DNA of 64,000 nucleotides, taken from assembly GCA_963682025.1 (NCBI GenBank), contig OY821522.1, positions 27,441,877 through 27,505,876 of the forward strand. The letters are read 5' to 3'. Made by a program: the position numbers and the translations under genes. The number at the start of each line of letters is the position of its first letter. Within the stretch, counting starts at the first letter, position 1. Below the pieces are notes generated by a model that saw only the letters and a program-made list of their open reading frames with translations, had not been told where the DNA came from and made no database searches. Below are positions 21,459-32,968 of this stretch, piece after piece. The stretch is from Cordilura impudica. Its lineage: Eukaryota; Arthropoda; Insecta; Diptera; Scathophagidae.

Positions 21459-22006
21459 TGTTTATGTCCGAATGGCGAGCAGACGGTCTATTAACTATTT
21501 AGGAGTTTGACGGCAACCATGCCAGATTTGTGATTTAACACCTAGATGGCTCTGGTGCTATTAATAAGTTCTTTTTAACTTTTATTCTTAATTTAACGAA
21601 TAATTTTGTTTATCATTTTTAAGTTTTTTTCTTTTTTGACCTTTATTGTGACCTTTGTAAAACTAGAGACCGGTTCACCTTTGTTTTGTTACGCGCTCGA
21701 GTCAAATCGCTTATTTTTTTTTTTCCTTTTTATGTAAAAATTATATTCTTTTTCCTTTTCGGTGTAAAAGTAAAAAAAAATGTTGTGATTTATTTAAAAC
21801 CTCGACAACTTTGTAATTAAAGGAAAGTGTTAAGAATATATTTAATTTTTGAAGAAAAAACCAAATTAATTCGAATTGTGTTTTTTTTTTGGTTTTGGAC
21901 TGTGGATTTATTTTTTCAAGCTCCCAATCTGGTTCCAGATAGCTACGCTAACCTCCCCCTCCTATTCAGTCGTTGTAGAGCAACAAATTTCAATCGGATT
22001 TTTTTA
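21459..22006 (+). repeat. BEL/Pao 5' LTR (548 bp)
   Basis: Begins TGTTTATGTCCG and ends CGGATTTTTTTA. Compared with the 3' LTR at 28497-29042 it differs by short T-run length changes and a few substitutions (for example CTCGACAACT against CTCGAAAACT). Small open frames inside it are chance frames. Confidence 0.93.
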
Positions 22007-23068
22007 TTGGTCCTGCTCGAACCGGATATATAAGTGGAACAACCTTTGGGACGTGTCGATCTTCGTTGGAAAAAATCTCTAATAAGGTGAAGTCGCTTTC
22101 ATATTATTTTATTTCTAATCCTCAAACATTTTCATAAATATTAAAGTTCGTCTAATTTTTATGGAAATAGTTTTTGTGAGGTAAAAAGTATTGGAAAAAA
22201 ATACTACTATATGTAAAAGAAAAAGTAGTATATGTAAAATAGAACAAATATACACTTTTTGAAACGCCCTGTATTAACTCCGAATGTTTATCGATCTGGC
22301 AATAATTATTGATCATCTACGCCCAGTTGATCACTGTTGGAGTAGTCATACTATTTTTTATATTATACATTGCGTTTTACATTCCTTCACTTTCACGTGT
22401 GTTTATAGTTTTCATGAAAGAAGTGTTTTAATTAAAATATCAAAGGAAAATAAAGAAATTAACAAGAAATGGTGAAATAGTGTGAATGTGTAAATAGATA
22501 AACAGAGAAAATAAATGGATTGAGTGGAAGCTGTATATGTAATTTGGTTACAGTGGTGAGCAAAATAGTTAGAATTTTTTCTCATAAACTTTAAAACAAT
22601 TATTCTTTTGTTTTTCTTACTCTTTTGGTGAGTTTTTTAGTTATTTAAAATCACTATAAATTGTTTATGACATTTTCCATTGGCATATTTTTACCCTTTG
22701 AATTTAAAAAAAATTTTTTTTGGTTCTCTAATTATATTTTATCGAGCCTTCGATTTGATAAACATTTCCAATATATTTGTATGGAATTTGAGCTTCAGTT
22801 TATTAAATTGTCAGTAGATCCATATGCTGGTATAATTTATTTTATATTTCGTCATTGTTTTATTTAATCTTTTACTAAGTTTGGATTAGCTCGTTTGATA
22901 GTTATAATCGATTAATAGATTTGTACCGATCAAACAGACGTGTGAATTGGAAATTAATCGATTGTTTTAAATCTAGTTAAGGCGGAAACCAGCACTTTTA
23001 TTTATTTGAATATTTTTTTGTTTTTTTCTTAATTCTTTGCAAAATTATTTTTCCTTACTGCAATTAAT
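22007..23068 (+). other. BEL/Pao leader with primer-binding-like site
   Basis: TGGTCCTGCTCGAACCGG at 22008, one base after the LTR, begins with TGG (the complement of a tRNA CCA end) and is the likely primer-binding site. The tRNA could not be identified because spacing to the T-loop-like part is unusual. The rest, about 1 kb, is AT-rich leader. Small open frames at 22284-22475 and 22661-22867 have no recognisable domain. Confidence 0.6.
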
Positions 23069-24672
23069 ATGACTAAATCGCAAATACTAGTCACATTTGA
23101 AAAATTGGCTGCTCTTTTTCTTGAGTTTGAAAGCGATTTTATTGGTATACCACAGGAGAATCAATCTACGTATACTATTGAGCTTCAAAAGGATGAGTTT
23201 AAAGTTTTGTGGGAAAAAGTGATGGTTGCATACGAAACGTTTGCAACGAGTAACGCCATAAAGGATTCTGAAGAAGATTGTGAAGCGGCAAAGCAATTGT
23301 ATAAAGAGTGTATAGGCTAACTTACATAACAATCGCGGCACAGATGGGTGAACTATCACAATCTTTCGTGAATAAACCAGTGCTTTCTTCCACTCGGTGT
23401 GGAGCCAACTCGACTGGTGCTCAGAGCTCTATAGGTAATCGTATTCAAAATTACCAAATTAAGTTACCACCTTGTACGGCGGAGGTATTTCATGGGGATT
23501 ATAAATCTTGGCCCTCTTTTCGTGATATGTTCACAGCCATCTATATTGACGGGGTAGAGTTGTCTGGAGTTGAAAGGTTATTTTATTTGCGACAACATAC
23601 ACTTGATGAAGCGTTAGACATAGTGAAAAAATCTCCTCTTACCAATGATGGGTTTCAAAGGGCCTGGGATAATTTAAGAGAGAGATATGAAAATAAGTGG
23701 ATCCTGGTAAATAGTCAACTTAAAATTTTGTTTGATTTGGTTCCTGTCAAATCCGAATCGGCTAGTGAAATAAACAGATTGCAAAGGGAAATAAATAATT
23801 GTATATCGGCCCTTCTTCTGCATGAAATTAATATATCCAGTTGGGATCCAATACTTGTTTATCTTTGCTCTTCAAAATTGCCAATGCTTTCATTATCATT
23901 ATGGGAACAACAACTGGACAAAAAGACTGAAATTCCTAAATGGTCTGACTTGGATACTTTTCTTACTGCTCGGTTTCGATCCTTAGAAAGCGTCACTGAA
24001 GTTCGAAGTTCGGACCTGCCGAGACAATTCGTGAAGTCTGCTCCGGGATATTCTGCACATTCTGAGAATAATTCTTTTTCGAAAAAGAAAGTGAAGACTT
24101 ATCAGGTTAAGGTTAGTAAAAAGTCCTGTATATTATGTTCGAAAGATCATTTAATTAGATTTTGTCCGAAGTTTTCAATAATGAATCCGGAAGAAAGATT
24201 TGTAGTCGTAAAAAGGCACAATCTTTGCATTAATTGTCTGGGCGATGGTCACAAATTATACAATTGCAGCAGCAATTTTAGTTGTTCAACTTGTAAACTT
24301 AAGCATCATTCCAGGTTGCATAGAGAAGTGTCAGGTTCGTCAACTAGTAATAGTACCACGGAAGGACCAAGTACTAGTCATGGATCAGCACCGCATAATA
24401 GTGTACAGAATTGTTTTGCTACTACTTCAAGGCAGATTCTTCTAGGTACAGCTATGGTTAACATTGTTTTACGAGGTGAAGTGTTTTCAGCGAGAGCCCT
24501 TATTGATTCGGGTTCTCAGTCCACCTTTATTTCGGAAAAGCTGCAGAGGAAACTCAATTTGCCTCTTAAAAATATAAATGCACAAGTTTCTGGCCTAAAC
24601 GATGCATTAGCTGGGTCTGTCCAAAAGCAATGCTCATTTACTCTAGGTTCTATATTGGATACTAAATTTTAA
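23069..24672 (+). pseudogene. BEL/Pao Gag with zinc knuckles and protease start, one frameshift
   Basis: ATG at 23069 (MTKSQILVTFEKLAALF) opens a frame that ends at 23320; the main frame is 23308-24672, so a one-base-type shift lies near 23310. Residues from about 50 of the main frame form the DUF1759-like capsid (FHGDYKSWPSFRDMFTAIY, LFYLRQHTLDEALDIV). Three zinc-binding blocks follow: CILCSKDHLIRFC, CINCLGDGHKLYNC and CSTCKLKHHSRLH. ARALIDSGSQSTFI near the end is the aspartic protease active site (DSG). An in-frame TAA at 24670-24672 separates it from the next segment in the same frame. The right-arm copy has the same defects. Confidence 0.88.
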
Positions 24673-27600
24673 ATGCATATTGAAGCATTAGTACTACCCA
24701 AATTGACCGGAAAGCTGCCTAGCGAATCGGTGGATATTTCTAGCTCGACTTTGTTGTTAGGGATCAAGTTGGCTGATCATAATTTTTCAAAGTGTGGTCA
24801 GGTGGATATGTTAATTGGAGCTGATATTTATCCAAAGATCATGCGTGATGGTGTTAAGAGAAACGTTCTAGGGAAATTGATGGCTCAGGAAACCATTTTT
24901 GGATGGATTCTTACAGGTCCACTGCCGGACGCAAGGCAAGCGGCATTGACTACATGCGTTTCTTTTTATGCTGAAGTGGGGTTAGACAAACAACTAGAGA
25001 AGTTTTGGGCATTAGAAGAACCGCCACTAGCCTCCCAGTGGACCCCGGAAGATGAGTACTGTGAGGTCCTTTTCAAGAATACTACCAGACGGAATGCGGA
25101 GGGGCGTTATGTAGTTTCGCTACCTCTTAAACCTCAATATTCCATAGATAGTGGGCTAGGTTTTTCTCGAGAGAAAGCTAAGCGTCAGTTTTTGCGAAAT
25201 GAAATATCTCTTCTAAAGAATCCAAATCTTAAAATGGTTTATGACAATGTGCTTTCTGAGTATGAAAGTTTAGGGCATATGGTTGAGGCTAAATATGCTG
25301 AGTCAGAATTTGCAAAGTAATTTTATTTACCACATCATGCCGTTTTCAAGCCAGATAGCTCCTCGACTAAAGTCAGAGTAGTATTTAATGCTTCAAGTCG
25401 GTCTTCTTCGGGATTAAGTTTAAATGACATTTTATACACAGGGCCTGTTTTACAGAATGATTTAATGTTGCTGATTATAAGATGGCGTTTTTATCGTTAT
25501 GTTTTCAATGGCGACATTGAGAAAATGTACCGCCAAATTCTTGTAGACCCAAAGGAGACTAAGTTCCAAAGAATTGTTTTTCGTAGGCATGCGAATGAAA
25601 ATTTGAAAGATTTTGAATTGAAAACTGTGACCTTCGGTGTTAATTGTGCCCCCTTTTTAGCCATAAGGGTTTTGCTTCAACTAGCAGATGACGTTGAAGA
25701 TAAGTGGCCACTAGCATCGAAAATTTTACGACGCATGATGTATGTGGATGATGCTTTGGCAGGAGCGCATGATATTTCATTGGCGATAACGGCACGTGAT
25801 CAGCTAAGGCTGGCTTTATCCTCGGCTGGATTTTCGATGAGAAAATGGACATCAAACGATGAGAGAATTCTGCAAGGGTTACCAACGGATCACCTTTTAG
25901 GAGAAAACTTTTTAGAAATTGATGAAGAAAGTACCACAAAAACACTGGGTATTAGATGGAACGCTAAATTTGACCAATTTTATTTCGCTACATCTCCAAT
26001 TCCTTTAAAAGACAGTTTTACGAAGCGAGAGGTTTTGTCCATTATCGCTAAACTTTTCGATCCCGCGGGTTGGTTGGGTCCGATTGTCATTGTTGCCAAA
26101 ATGTTAATGCAACAGATTTGGAGTGAGAAAACTGATTGGGATGAACATCTCGCTGAAGGTAGTGGTGTAAAATGGAGACAATTTATTTTGGACTATGGGT
26201 CTATTGATAATATAAAAATTTCGCGATGGGTAGGTTTTAAACCGTCGGCTAATTTAGAGGTTCATGGATTCTCTGACGCATCCGAAAAAGCATACGGCGC
26301 TTGTGTCTATGTTCGCCTTCAAGACGAAGATGGCTCAATTAAATCTCACTTGCTTTTAGCCAAATCTAAAGTTGCTCCCCTTAAAACTATCTCTTTACCT
26401 CGGCTTGAACTTTGTGGGGCTTCTCTACCCGCTGATTTGATGGACACAGTGCGGAAAGATTTAAAGTTTGATGAGACGCAAACAAAATTTTACACATGGA
26501 GTGATTCCATGATTGTTTTGGCTTGGCTTCGGAAACCGCCGAATTCATGGACAACGTTCGTTGCAAATCGTGTATCCAAAATAATAGGAAAGACTGGTAA
26601 GGACTGTTGGAGGCATGTCAGCTCGAATGATAACCCGGCGGATTTATTAAGTAGAGGTGTACGCCCGCAAGATTTAATCGAAAATAGTCTGTGGTGGCAT
26701 GGGCCTACGTGGCTTTGTTCCTCTTCTGATCGTTGGGATAGTTCCCCTGGTGAAGATTTTGGTACTAGGGAAGAAGAGAGGTGTAACAGTGTTTTTTTCT
26801 CGTATTTTAAATCTTATTGTGATTTGTTAGGAAATTTTTCATCATATCCTCGGGCACTTCGTGTTATGGCATTAGTCGTTAGAGGACTTTATGGCATTCT
26901 TCAGATTAACAGGCCTACTTACTCATCCTTGGAAGTTAGCTCAGTTGAGATAAAGTCCGTTAGAGAAAAACTTATGATAGTCGCCCAAAAAGCTGCATTT
27001 GCAGATGAGTATTATAAGTTATCGAATAAAGAACCCATTTTAAATAGCAAGTTGTTGAACTTAAATCCTTTTTTAGATGACAAAGGTATCATTCGAATTG
27101 GAGGCCGTTTGGCTAACGCTCCAAATTTAACATATAGTGAGAAATTTCCGATTTTGTTACCCTAAAATTGTCATTTTTCGATGCTTTTGGTAACCTTCAT
27201 TCATAAGGTTACGTTACATGGAGGTAACGTGAGGGTCCTACGGACCGAATTCTTTATTCCTCATGCCAAAAATTTGATAAAGACTGTCATTGGTCGTTGT
27301 AAAATTTGCACAATTCAGAAAAAGGCGACCCAGAGTCAAATTATGGCAGCGCTTCCTACCTCGCGAACTGTTATTTCACGCCCTTTTACGACCACGGGAG
27401 TGGATTTCGTGCGTGCTTAATAACAAAGGGTTATGTATGCGTATTCGTATGTTTTGCTACTAAAGCGATCCACTTAGAAGCAGTTAGTAGCTTGACAACT
27501 CCTGCCTTCATGGCAGCATTTTCGAGATTTGTTGCTCGTCGCGGTTATCCGAAGGATATGCACTCGGATAATGGAACGAATTTTGTTGGTGCGTCAAAGG

Positions 27601-28257
27601 TTCTGAAAACTGAATTTCGCGCATTTCTTCGCAGCGTCGGCTTAGACGTTAATACAGAGTTTGGGCCTCAAGGCATTAACTGGTATTTTAACCCCGCCGG
27701 CGCGCCTCATATGGGAGGTTTATGGGAAGCTGGGGTTAAAAGTTTTAAACATCATTTTCGGAGAATTGCAGGGGGTTTGAAGTATACCTTTGAAGAATTT
27801 TCCACTTTGCTGGCTCGAATTGAATCCTGCTTGAATTCGAGACCTTTATGTCCTTTGACCGAAAATGCTGAATGTTTAGACATTCTGACTCCGGGTCACT
27901 TTCTAATTGGTGGCCCTCTTTTAGCGCCACCTGAAGTCGAAATTTCAGAAGTTCCGATGTAAATTACTAATCGCTGGCAAAGGGTTAAAGCATTAAATCA
28001 GCGTTTATGTGCTAGGTGGAAGGACGAATAAAAGATCTACAAAAACGTAACAAATGGAAGTTTATACAGAAAGATCTTATGGTTGGTGAAATGGTTGTTA
28101 TTCGAGAGGACAACTTGCCAGCGAACGAATGGCGCTTAGGCAGAGTTGAGAAAGTTTTTACGGGTAAAGATGGTCATGTAAGAGTGGTGGAGTAGAAAAC
28201 AGCGCGTGGTCTAATTACCAGACCAGTTGTGAAACTTGTAGTTCTTCCAACATATTA
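24673..28257 (+). pseudogene. BEL/Pao Pol: RT, RNase H, integrase, DUF5641-like tail
   Basis: The frame continues from Gag-protease through stops at 25318-25320 and 27163-27165. Motifs: SKCGQVDMLIGADIYPKIM, then RT blocks FNGDIEKMYRQILVDPKE, FGVNCAPFLAIRVL and MMYVDDALAGA (catalytic YVDD). RNase H: EVHGFSDASEKAYGACVYV and FYTWSDSMIVLAWL. Integrase: zinc region FIHKVTLHGG...CKICTIQKK, first Asp in TTGVDFVRA, a frameshift near 27415, then MHSDNGTNF and GGLWEAGVK supply the other acidic residues. The C-terminal DUF5641-like part (27961-28257) is broken by a 4-base deletion near 28030 that is absent from the right-arm copy. A stop near 28193 is shared. Confidence 0.9.
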
Positions 28258-28496
28258 ATTTTTCTCTTTTATTTATTTTTACTTTGAGTGACTGATAGCT
28301 GTTGGAGTTTGCTGTTGGCGCTTAATTCTTCCTATTACTACTTCATAACAATGCATTAGTGGAATAAACGATACCTATGGAATTTTATTTGAAACATACG
28401 TTTTTATTTTGTAGTTTTTTTCTTCTTTTCTTTTCCCTAGGGTAAGACTTTGAACAAGAGTGGTTTGGTTATTGCAATACAGCAAGGCGGCCGGGA
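28258..28496 (+). other. BEL/Pao 3' untranslated region and polypurine-like tract
   Basis: About 240 bp between the last pol-like codon and the 3' LTR, with no reading frame of interest. GGCGGCCGGGA just before 28497 is purine-rich and occupies the polypurine-tract position. Confidence 0.6.
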
Positions 28497-29042
28497 TGTT
28501 TATGTCCGAATGGCGAGCAGACGGTCTATTAACTATTTAGGAGTTTGACGGCAACCATGCCAGATTTGTGATTTAACACCTAGATGGCTCTGGTGCTATT
28601 AATAAGTTCTTTTTAACTTTTATTCTTAATTTAACGAATAATTTTGTTTATCATTTTTAAGTTTTTTTTCTTTTTTGGCCTTTATTGTGACCTTTGTAAA
28701 ACTAGAGACCGGTTCACCTTTGTTTTGTTACGCGCTCGAGTCAAATCGCTTATTTTTTTTCCTTTTTATGTAAAAATTATATTCTTTTTCCTTTTCGGTG
28801 TAAAAGTAAAAAAAAATGTTGTGATTTATTTAAAACCTCGAAAACTTTGTAATTAAAGGAAAGTGTTAAGAATATATTTAATTTTTGAAGAAAAAACCAA
28901 ATTAATTCGAATTGTGTTTTTTTTTTGGTTTTGGACTGTGGATTTATTTTTTCAAGCTCCCAATCTGGTTCCAGATAGCTACGCTAACCTCCCCCTCCTA
29001 TTCAGTCGTTGTAGAGCAAAAAATTTCAGTCGGATTTTTTTA
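28497..29042 (+). repeat. BEL/Pao 3' LTR (546 bp)
   Basis: Near-identical to 21459-22006, with the same TG start and TTTTTTTA end. Its right edge abuts the second copy of GCTTG at 29043-29047, after which the LINE sequence (GCATAACTTTAG) resumes. Confidence 0.93.
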
Positions 29043-30842
29043 GCTTGCATAACTTTAGTATATTCTGCAAGAATGACTATATCATCAGCGTAAAAGAATT
29101 CGAATATTTAAATTCTCAACTTCCAGGCCGCCTTCCAAATAGTCATGTAGATCATTTAAGTACAGCGTGAATAATAATGGTGATAATAGGCATCCCTGTT
29201 TTACACCCGAGAAAGTCTCGAAATATGCTGGAAGCTCGCTTCCTGCCCAGACAGCCGAAGTTGAGTAAGTATATATATTCTCCAAGAGGTTTACAAGCTT
29301 TGTTGACAGTCCAATTGCATGTAGCTTGAATATCAGTTTATTTCGAGGGACTTTATCAAAAGCAGCTCTGAAGTCTACAAAAAAGGCGTATACTTTTTTG
29401 TTTTCATTAAATTTCAGAAGAATTATTGATGCCAAGTTGAAAATGTTATCAACTGCTGAGTAGTGTCTACGGAATCCGGCTTGATACTCATTTAAAGTTT
29501 TATTTTTTTTCCACCCAAGACGTTATTCTTTCATTCACATTTCCCATAAAAACTCTTGCTATGCAGTTCATGAAGGAGATACCTCTATAGTTACAGGGGC
29601 TGTTTGGGTCACCCTTTTTAAAGATTGGGAATAGTATACTTTTCACGAATACTTCATCCACCTTACCGGATTCCAATATTTAATTATAGGTTTTAATAAG
29701 TTGTGTTATAAATTCAGTAGTTGCATTTTGCAAATACCCATATGTTACTCTATCTTCTCCTGGCGCTTTATTCGTTTTTATTTTTTTCAGTATCATATGC
29801 ACTTCTTCATTTCTAATATGCCTATCAACATCCTCAACCATATGCTACATAGGCGCATAGTGAATAGTACTTGTTGTTTCACGCGGATTTAACAGTATTT
29901 CAAAATAATTTTTAAAATCCTCTGCGGATACCCCAGATCCAACTTGTAACGTATTTCCTCTGATCTCCTTTGCTACTTTCCACCACTTTTTAGGATCATC
30001 TACACTGTTACTTCTGTTTTCAAGTTCTTCAAAATACTCTACTTTTCTGGTTTCACAGACAAGTTTGTAATTCTTTTGTACTTCCAAATAACTTCGCTTA
30101 TCAATCATATTATTTGAATTTCTGTAAGCGTTAAGCATTTTAAATACGTTTTGCCTTGCATATAGGCAGTTAAAGTTAAACCATTTCTGTTTAAAATTAA
30201 TGTTTTTGTTATTTTGTTGTTTAATTGCAGCATTCCTGATTGCTGTTACTAGTTCTTCCAAGTTAAGAATTCTCTCCTCTTCTGAAAGTATATTTTGATT
30301 TAATTTTTGTTGATAAAATGGCTTATGCGAGTCTTTCCATATCAATTTCGGCAGCAATTCAAGTTTTCTTTGAGTTTCAGTATAGTTAAGCCTTAAATTT
30401 AACTTAATAGGCATATGATCTGACCATATTTTATTTTCCACTTCAAAACTTCCATTAATGCTCAATCCACCCTGATAAACTGCACACATATCATTTACAG
30501 AACTGTCATATTTCCATTTTCATCTACAACTATTCTACCATTAAGTATTACCAGCCCGTAGTCATTACAGAACTCAACAAAGTCGCTACCGGTAGCGTTA
30601 TTTATTTTACCTTTTGATTTTCGCTCATACTTTCCTGCAGTAAACAGATTTTCACATGAATCTTCGATGTATTGCTGCAAGTCTCCAATTCTAACATTGA
30701 TATCTCCCATAATAATTGTTATGTGTTCTTGATTAGACTGAAAATATTCTTTTATTACCTTAAACTCATTATGCCAATTTGTTCCTCTTATATAAAGCGG
30801 TATTACTGATACTTTTATATCTCCAGATTGAATCCTTATCAT
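29043..30842 (-). pseudogene. LINE ORF2 5' portion: endonuclease C-terminal half and RT
   Basis: Reading leftward: 30842-30495 carries HITIIMGDINVRIGDLQQYI (the endonuclease GD-N motif) and FVEFCNDYGLVILNGRI. A small internal deletion relative to the paralogous LINE precedes 30489-29845, which has ENKIWSDHMPI (catalytic SDH) and the linker to RT. The RT palm runs 29800-29048 in shifted frames: VYAFFVDFRAAFDKVPRN, FSGVKQGCLLSPLLFTLYLN, then YADDIVILAEYT just before the BEL/Pao insertion. The N-terminal part of the endonuclease is missing. The rest of the gene is at 20340-21452. Several shifts and stops make it inactive. Confidence 0.85.
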
Positions 30843-30847
30843 ATCTA

Positions 30848-31070
30848 TACCAAGCTAAATTTTCAGAATTTTTAAGAAAATTTACTAAGAAAAGGTAAAT
30901 TTTCAGGATTTTTAAGAAAATTTACTAAGCAAAAGGTAAATTTTCAGAAATTTTAAGAAAATTTACTAACGAAAGGTAAATTTTTAAGAAAATTTAGTAA
31001 GGAAAAGATAAATTTTCTTGAAAATTCTTAAAATTTACCTTTTCCTTAGTAAATTTTCAAAGTTTTTTTT
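30848..31070. repeat. Four-unit AT-rich tandem repeat with inverted turn
   Basis: About four units of a 40-48 bp sequence (AAATTTTCAG, TTTTTAAGAAAATTTACTAA, AAAAGGT) run from 30855 to about 31010, then the sequence turns and continues as the complement (TTCTTAAAATTTACC, TTAGTAAATTTTC) to about 31065. It can therefore form a local hairpin. The right arm has the reverse complement at 34180-34390. Confidence 0.8.
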
Positions 31071-31476
31071 TTTTAAAAAGAAACTTTTTTCACAATAACT
31101 TGATATCAACTATAAATGCGTTAATTATTTCAAGATTTTAAGAAACTTTAAGTAATTTTGGTAAGTTTCGATGTAAGAAGAACTATAAAATTGACCTTTA
31201 TAGATGAATTTTCATATTATTAGCAAAATTTTTTAATAGTTTATCATGCTTTGATGAATGTAAGATGTTTGTTTTGTAGAAAAACTATCAGATTAGAAAC
31301 AGTAAGCATTTGAAATATTTTTCTAATTGAATACGATCAATTGTTTTTGATATTTGAAATAAATGAATCAGTATCCATATAATTTATATTAACGTTGGTT
31401 GGATATTTAGGTTTCATGTAATCATAATGAAAATTCTACATTTTCCATTTTTGATTCCTCTAAAACTGAAAAAAAT

Positions 31477-31532
31477 CATGTAAGTCCGATCACACGGGAG
31501 ATGTGTAAACATCTAGAAATTAAAGATTTTTA
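31477..31532 (+). repeat. Terminal fragment of a MITE-like element
   Basis: Fifty-six bases (CATGTAAGTCCGATCACA to TAAAGATTTTTA) match 58613-58668 with few mismatches. The match includes the near-palindrome AGATGTGTAAACATCT. It stops exactly where the 0.9-kb repeat starts at 31533, so this end is truncated or was interrupted by that repeat. Confidence 0.7.
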
Positions 31533-32442
31533 TACCCTCCACTCCAGTGTGCAGAGGGTATATATAAGTTTGTCATTCCGTTTGTAATAATTAGAAAAAA
31601 AATTTTGGACCCCATAAAATATATATATTTGTGATCCTTATAACAACCGGAGCTGATATAGCGATGTCCGTCTGTCGAAATCACGATGGCGGCATCTATC
31701 GGGCAGCTAGGGTGCTCGCTGACATAAAAAATGATTCACTAACATCCTGAAAAGTTTGCTATTTAAAATCGTCCAAATCGGTCGATTAGGGCCCGAGATT
31801 TGAATGAAGAACTAAAAAAAGTCTTGAAAAAATATAATTTTCTATGTTGTTCTTGTCACGATCACGCCCTCAATAGGATAGCTAAGGTGATCATTTTTAG
31901 TGAGAATGATTCTCCAAATTCATGGGAAGATTTCTATTTCAAAAATCATTAAAATCGGTGGAACAGGTCCAGGGAAATCTCTGAAAAAGTAAAAAAAAAA
32001 TTAAAAATATGCTGTTTCTATAGTGTTCTTGTTGTTATTCTAAATGTTATATTGTTGTCATAGCTGGACTTGTTATTTTTGTGGTCGTTGTGGTAATAAT
32101 ATAATAAAAACTAACCCTTTGTACATTTTTTTTATCAACTCTGGTAGAAAAATTTAAAAGTTTCCATTGTTTTGGCATCACTAAAAAAATTTACTAGATC
32201 ATTTCTGTCATTGCCACGAGCCTGCCTGCAAAGTTTCAGATCGATTGGGTCACGGGGAAGGGGTTAAAATCGATCCAAATTTTTCGACAAGCAGACACTA
32301 CGAGTTAATATAAAGGGAGTAAAAATTCACCAGCATCTAAAGCAAATAATGCTAAAATACCTAGTTGTTAATAAAAAGAAAACAATGTAAATTTAGCAAA
32401 AAAAAATTTTTATGTATTAATTTATTTAAAGAGAAAAACACA
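31533..32442 (-). repeat. 0.9-kb dispersed repeat, copy A
   Basis: Begins with a 7-bp stem hairpin (TACCCTC...GAGGGTA) followed by TATATAAGTTTGTCATTCCG and ends AATTTATTTAAAGAGAAAAACACA. Copies B (32956-33865) and C (61629-62535) have the same ends and length in the opposite orientation. A and B are clearly more diverged from each other than the palindrome arms are. It has no coding capacity. GAAATCACGATG and GGGCAGCTAGGGTGCTCGCT-type blocks are conserved among copies. Class unknown; it resembles non-autonomous dispersed repeats of fly genomes. Confidence 0.8.
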
Positions 32443-32444
32443 AT

Positions 32445-32968
32445 TTAGTTTTTTGAATAATTTTTGTTTAATAAGTATTGGTATTGGAAGTTAACACTTA
32501 AGATTTGTTCACCATATAACTTTTTTAAAATCGGTTCAGCATCTAATTGTCCACATACCATCTGCTTATTATGACTCCACTTAAACCATTTATCTCCAAT
32601 TCTTATACGATCGAACATAGCTCTTTTATCCTTTTGTCTTTCAACATTTAAGTCCCTTTCAATAAAAATATTGGTTCCTGATAATTTGTTTGTGTTATTA
32701 AGCACGAGCATAAGTACTTTCCTCCGAATCCAGTTCAGCTAGCACAGTGACTTTACTACCACGTTCAGTGAGTTTCTTTGCTGACTACAATATTGACGTA
32801 TCTGGTATTTTTAAAAGCTCACTACAAACTTTCTTCATCCCATTTACTGTTGACGTGCTTGTTGGCAATCCTTTAAATATTAAATTCCCCCGCTTAAATT
32901 GTTCTTCTAGTTGTGTAATTCTTCTTCTACAAAATACAACATCAAAAGTTATTTTTGTGTTTTTCTTT
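32445..32968 (-). pseudogene. LINE ORF1 fragment in the palindrome centre
   Basis: Reading leftward, 32960-32720 encodes a segment with ITQLEEQFKRGNLIFKGLP, matching in character the paralogous ORF1 at 56122-56514 (EHIKRNNLIFKGI), the boundary between coiled coil and RRM-like region. After a stop and shift, 32711-32445 continues with TNIFIERDLNVERQKDKRAM and ILKKLYGEQILSVNFQYQYL, corresponding to 55716-55990. It is on the same strand as the left-arm LINE ORF2, so it is probably the displaced ORF1 of that LINE. The two 0.9-kb repeats flank it on both sides. Confidence 0.7.

Larger units (their letters stand above)
21454..29047 (+). mobile_element. BEL/Pao LTR retrotransposon inserted in LINE, copy in left arm
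   Basis: Element 21459-29042 (7584 bp) has LTRs at 21459-22006 and 28497-29042, both starting TGTTTATG and ending TTTTTTTA. It is flanked by the 5-bp target duplication GCTTG (21454-21458 and 29043-29047). Internal order is primer-binding-like sequence, Gag, protease, RT, RNase H, integrase. The Gag DUF1759 region, A17-type protease/RT and terminal DUF5641-like domain identify BEL/Pao. It interrupts a minus-strand LINE. The same insertion, with the same duplication (CAAGC on this strand), occurs in the right arm, so insertion preceded the inverted duplication. The LTRs differ by a few bases. Confidence 0.95.
16532..31347 (+). repeat. Left arm of giant palindrome (14.8 kb)
   Basis: The reverse complement of this interval is present at 33897-48697. 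Paired coordinates sum to 65229-65244 along the whole length (for example 23308/41926, 27306/37928 and 30842/34402), showing an unbroken inverted duplication with only small indels. Coding segments compared between arms differ by isolated single residues. The outer breakpoint lies in errantivirus pol; the inner one lies at CAATTGTTTT (31347), where similarity falls sharply. The arm contains the errantivirus 3' half, the LINE and the nested BEL/Pao element. Confidence 0.95.

Noticed and set aside
22284..22867. Two small open frames in the BEL/Pao leader
   Set aside because: No domain similarity; AT-rich translation; most BEL/Pao elements have no gene before Gag.
28644..28856. Hydrophobic open frame in the BEL/Pao LTR, repeated at 36374-36586
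   Set aside because: It is LTR sequence; T-runs translate as Phe-rich peptide and the frame is not kept in the 5' LTRs.
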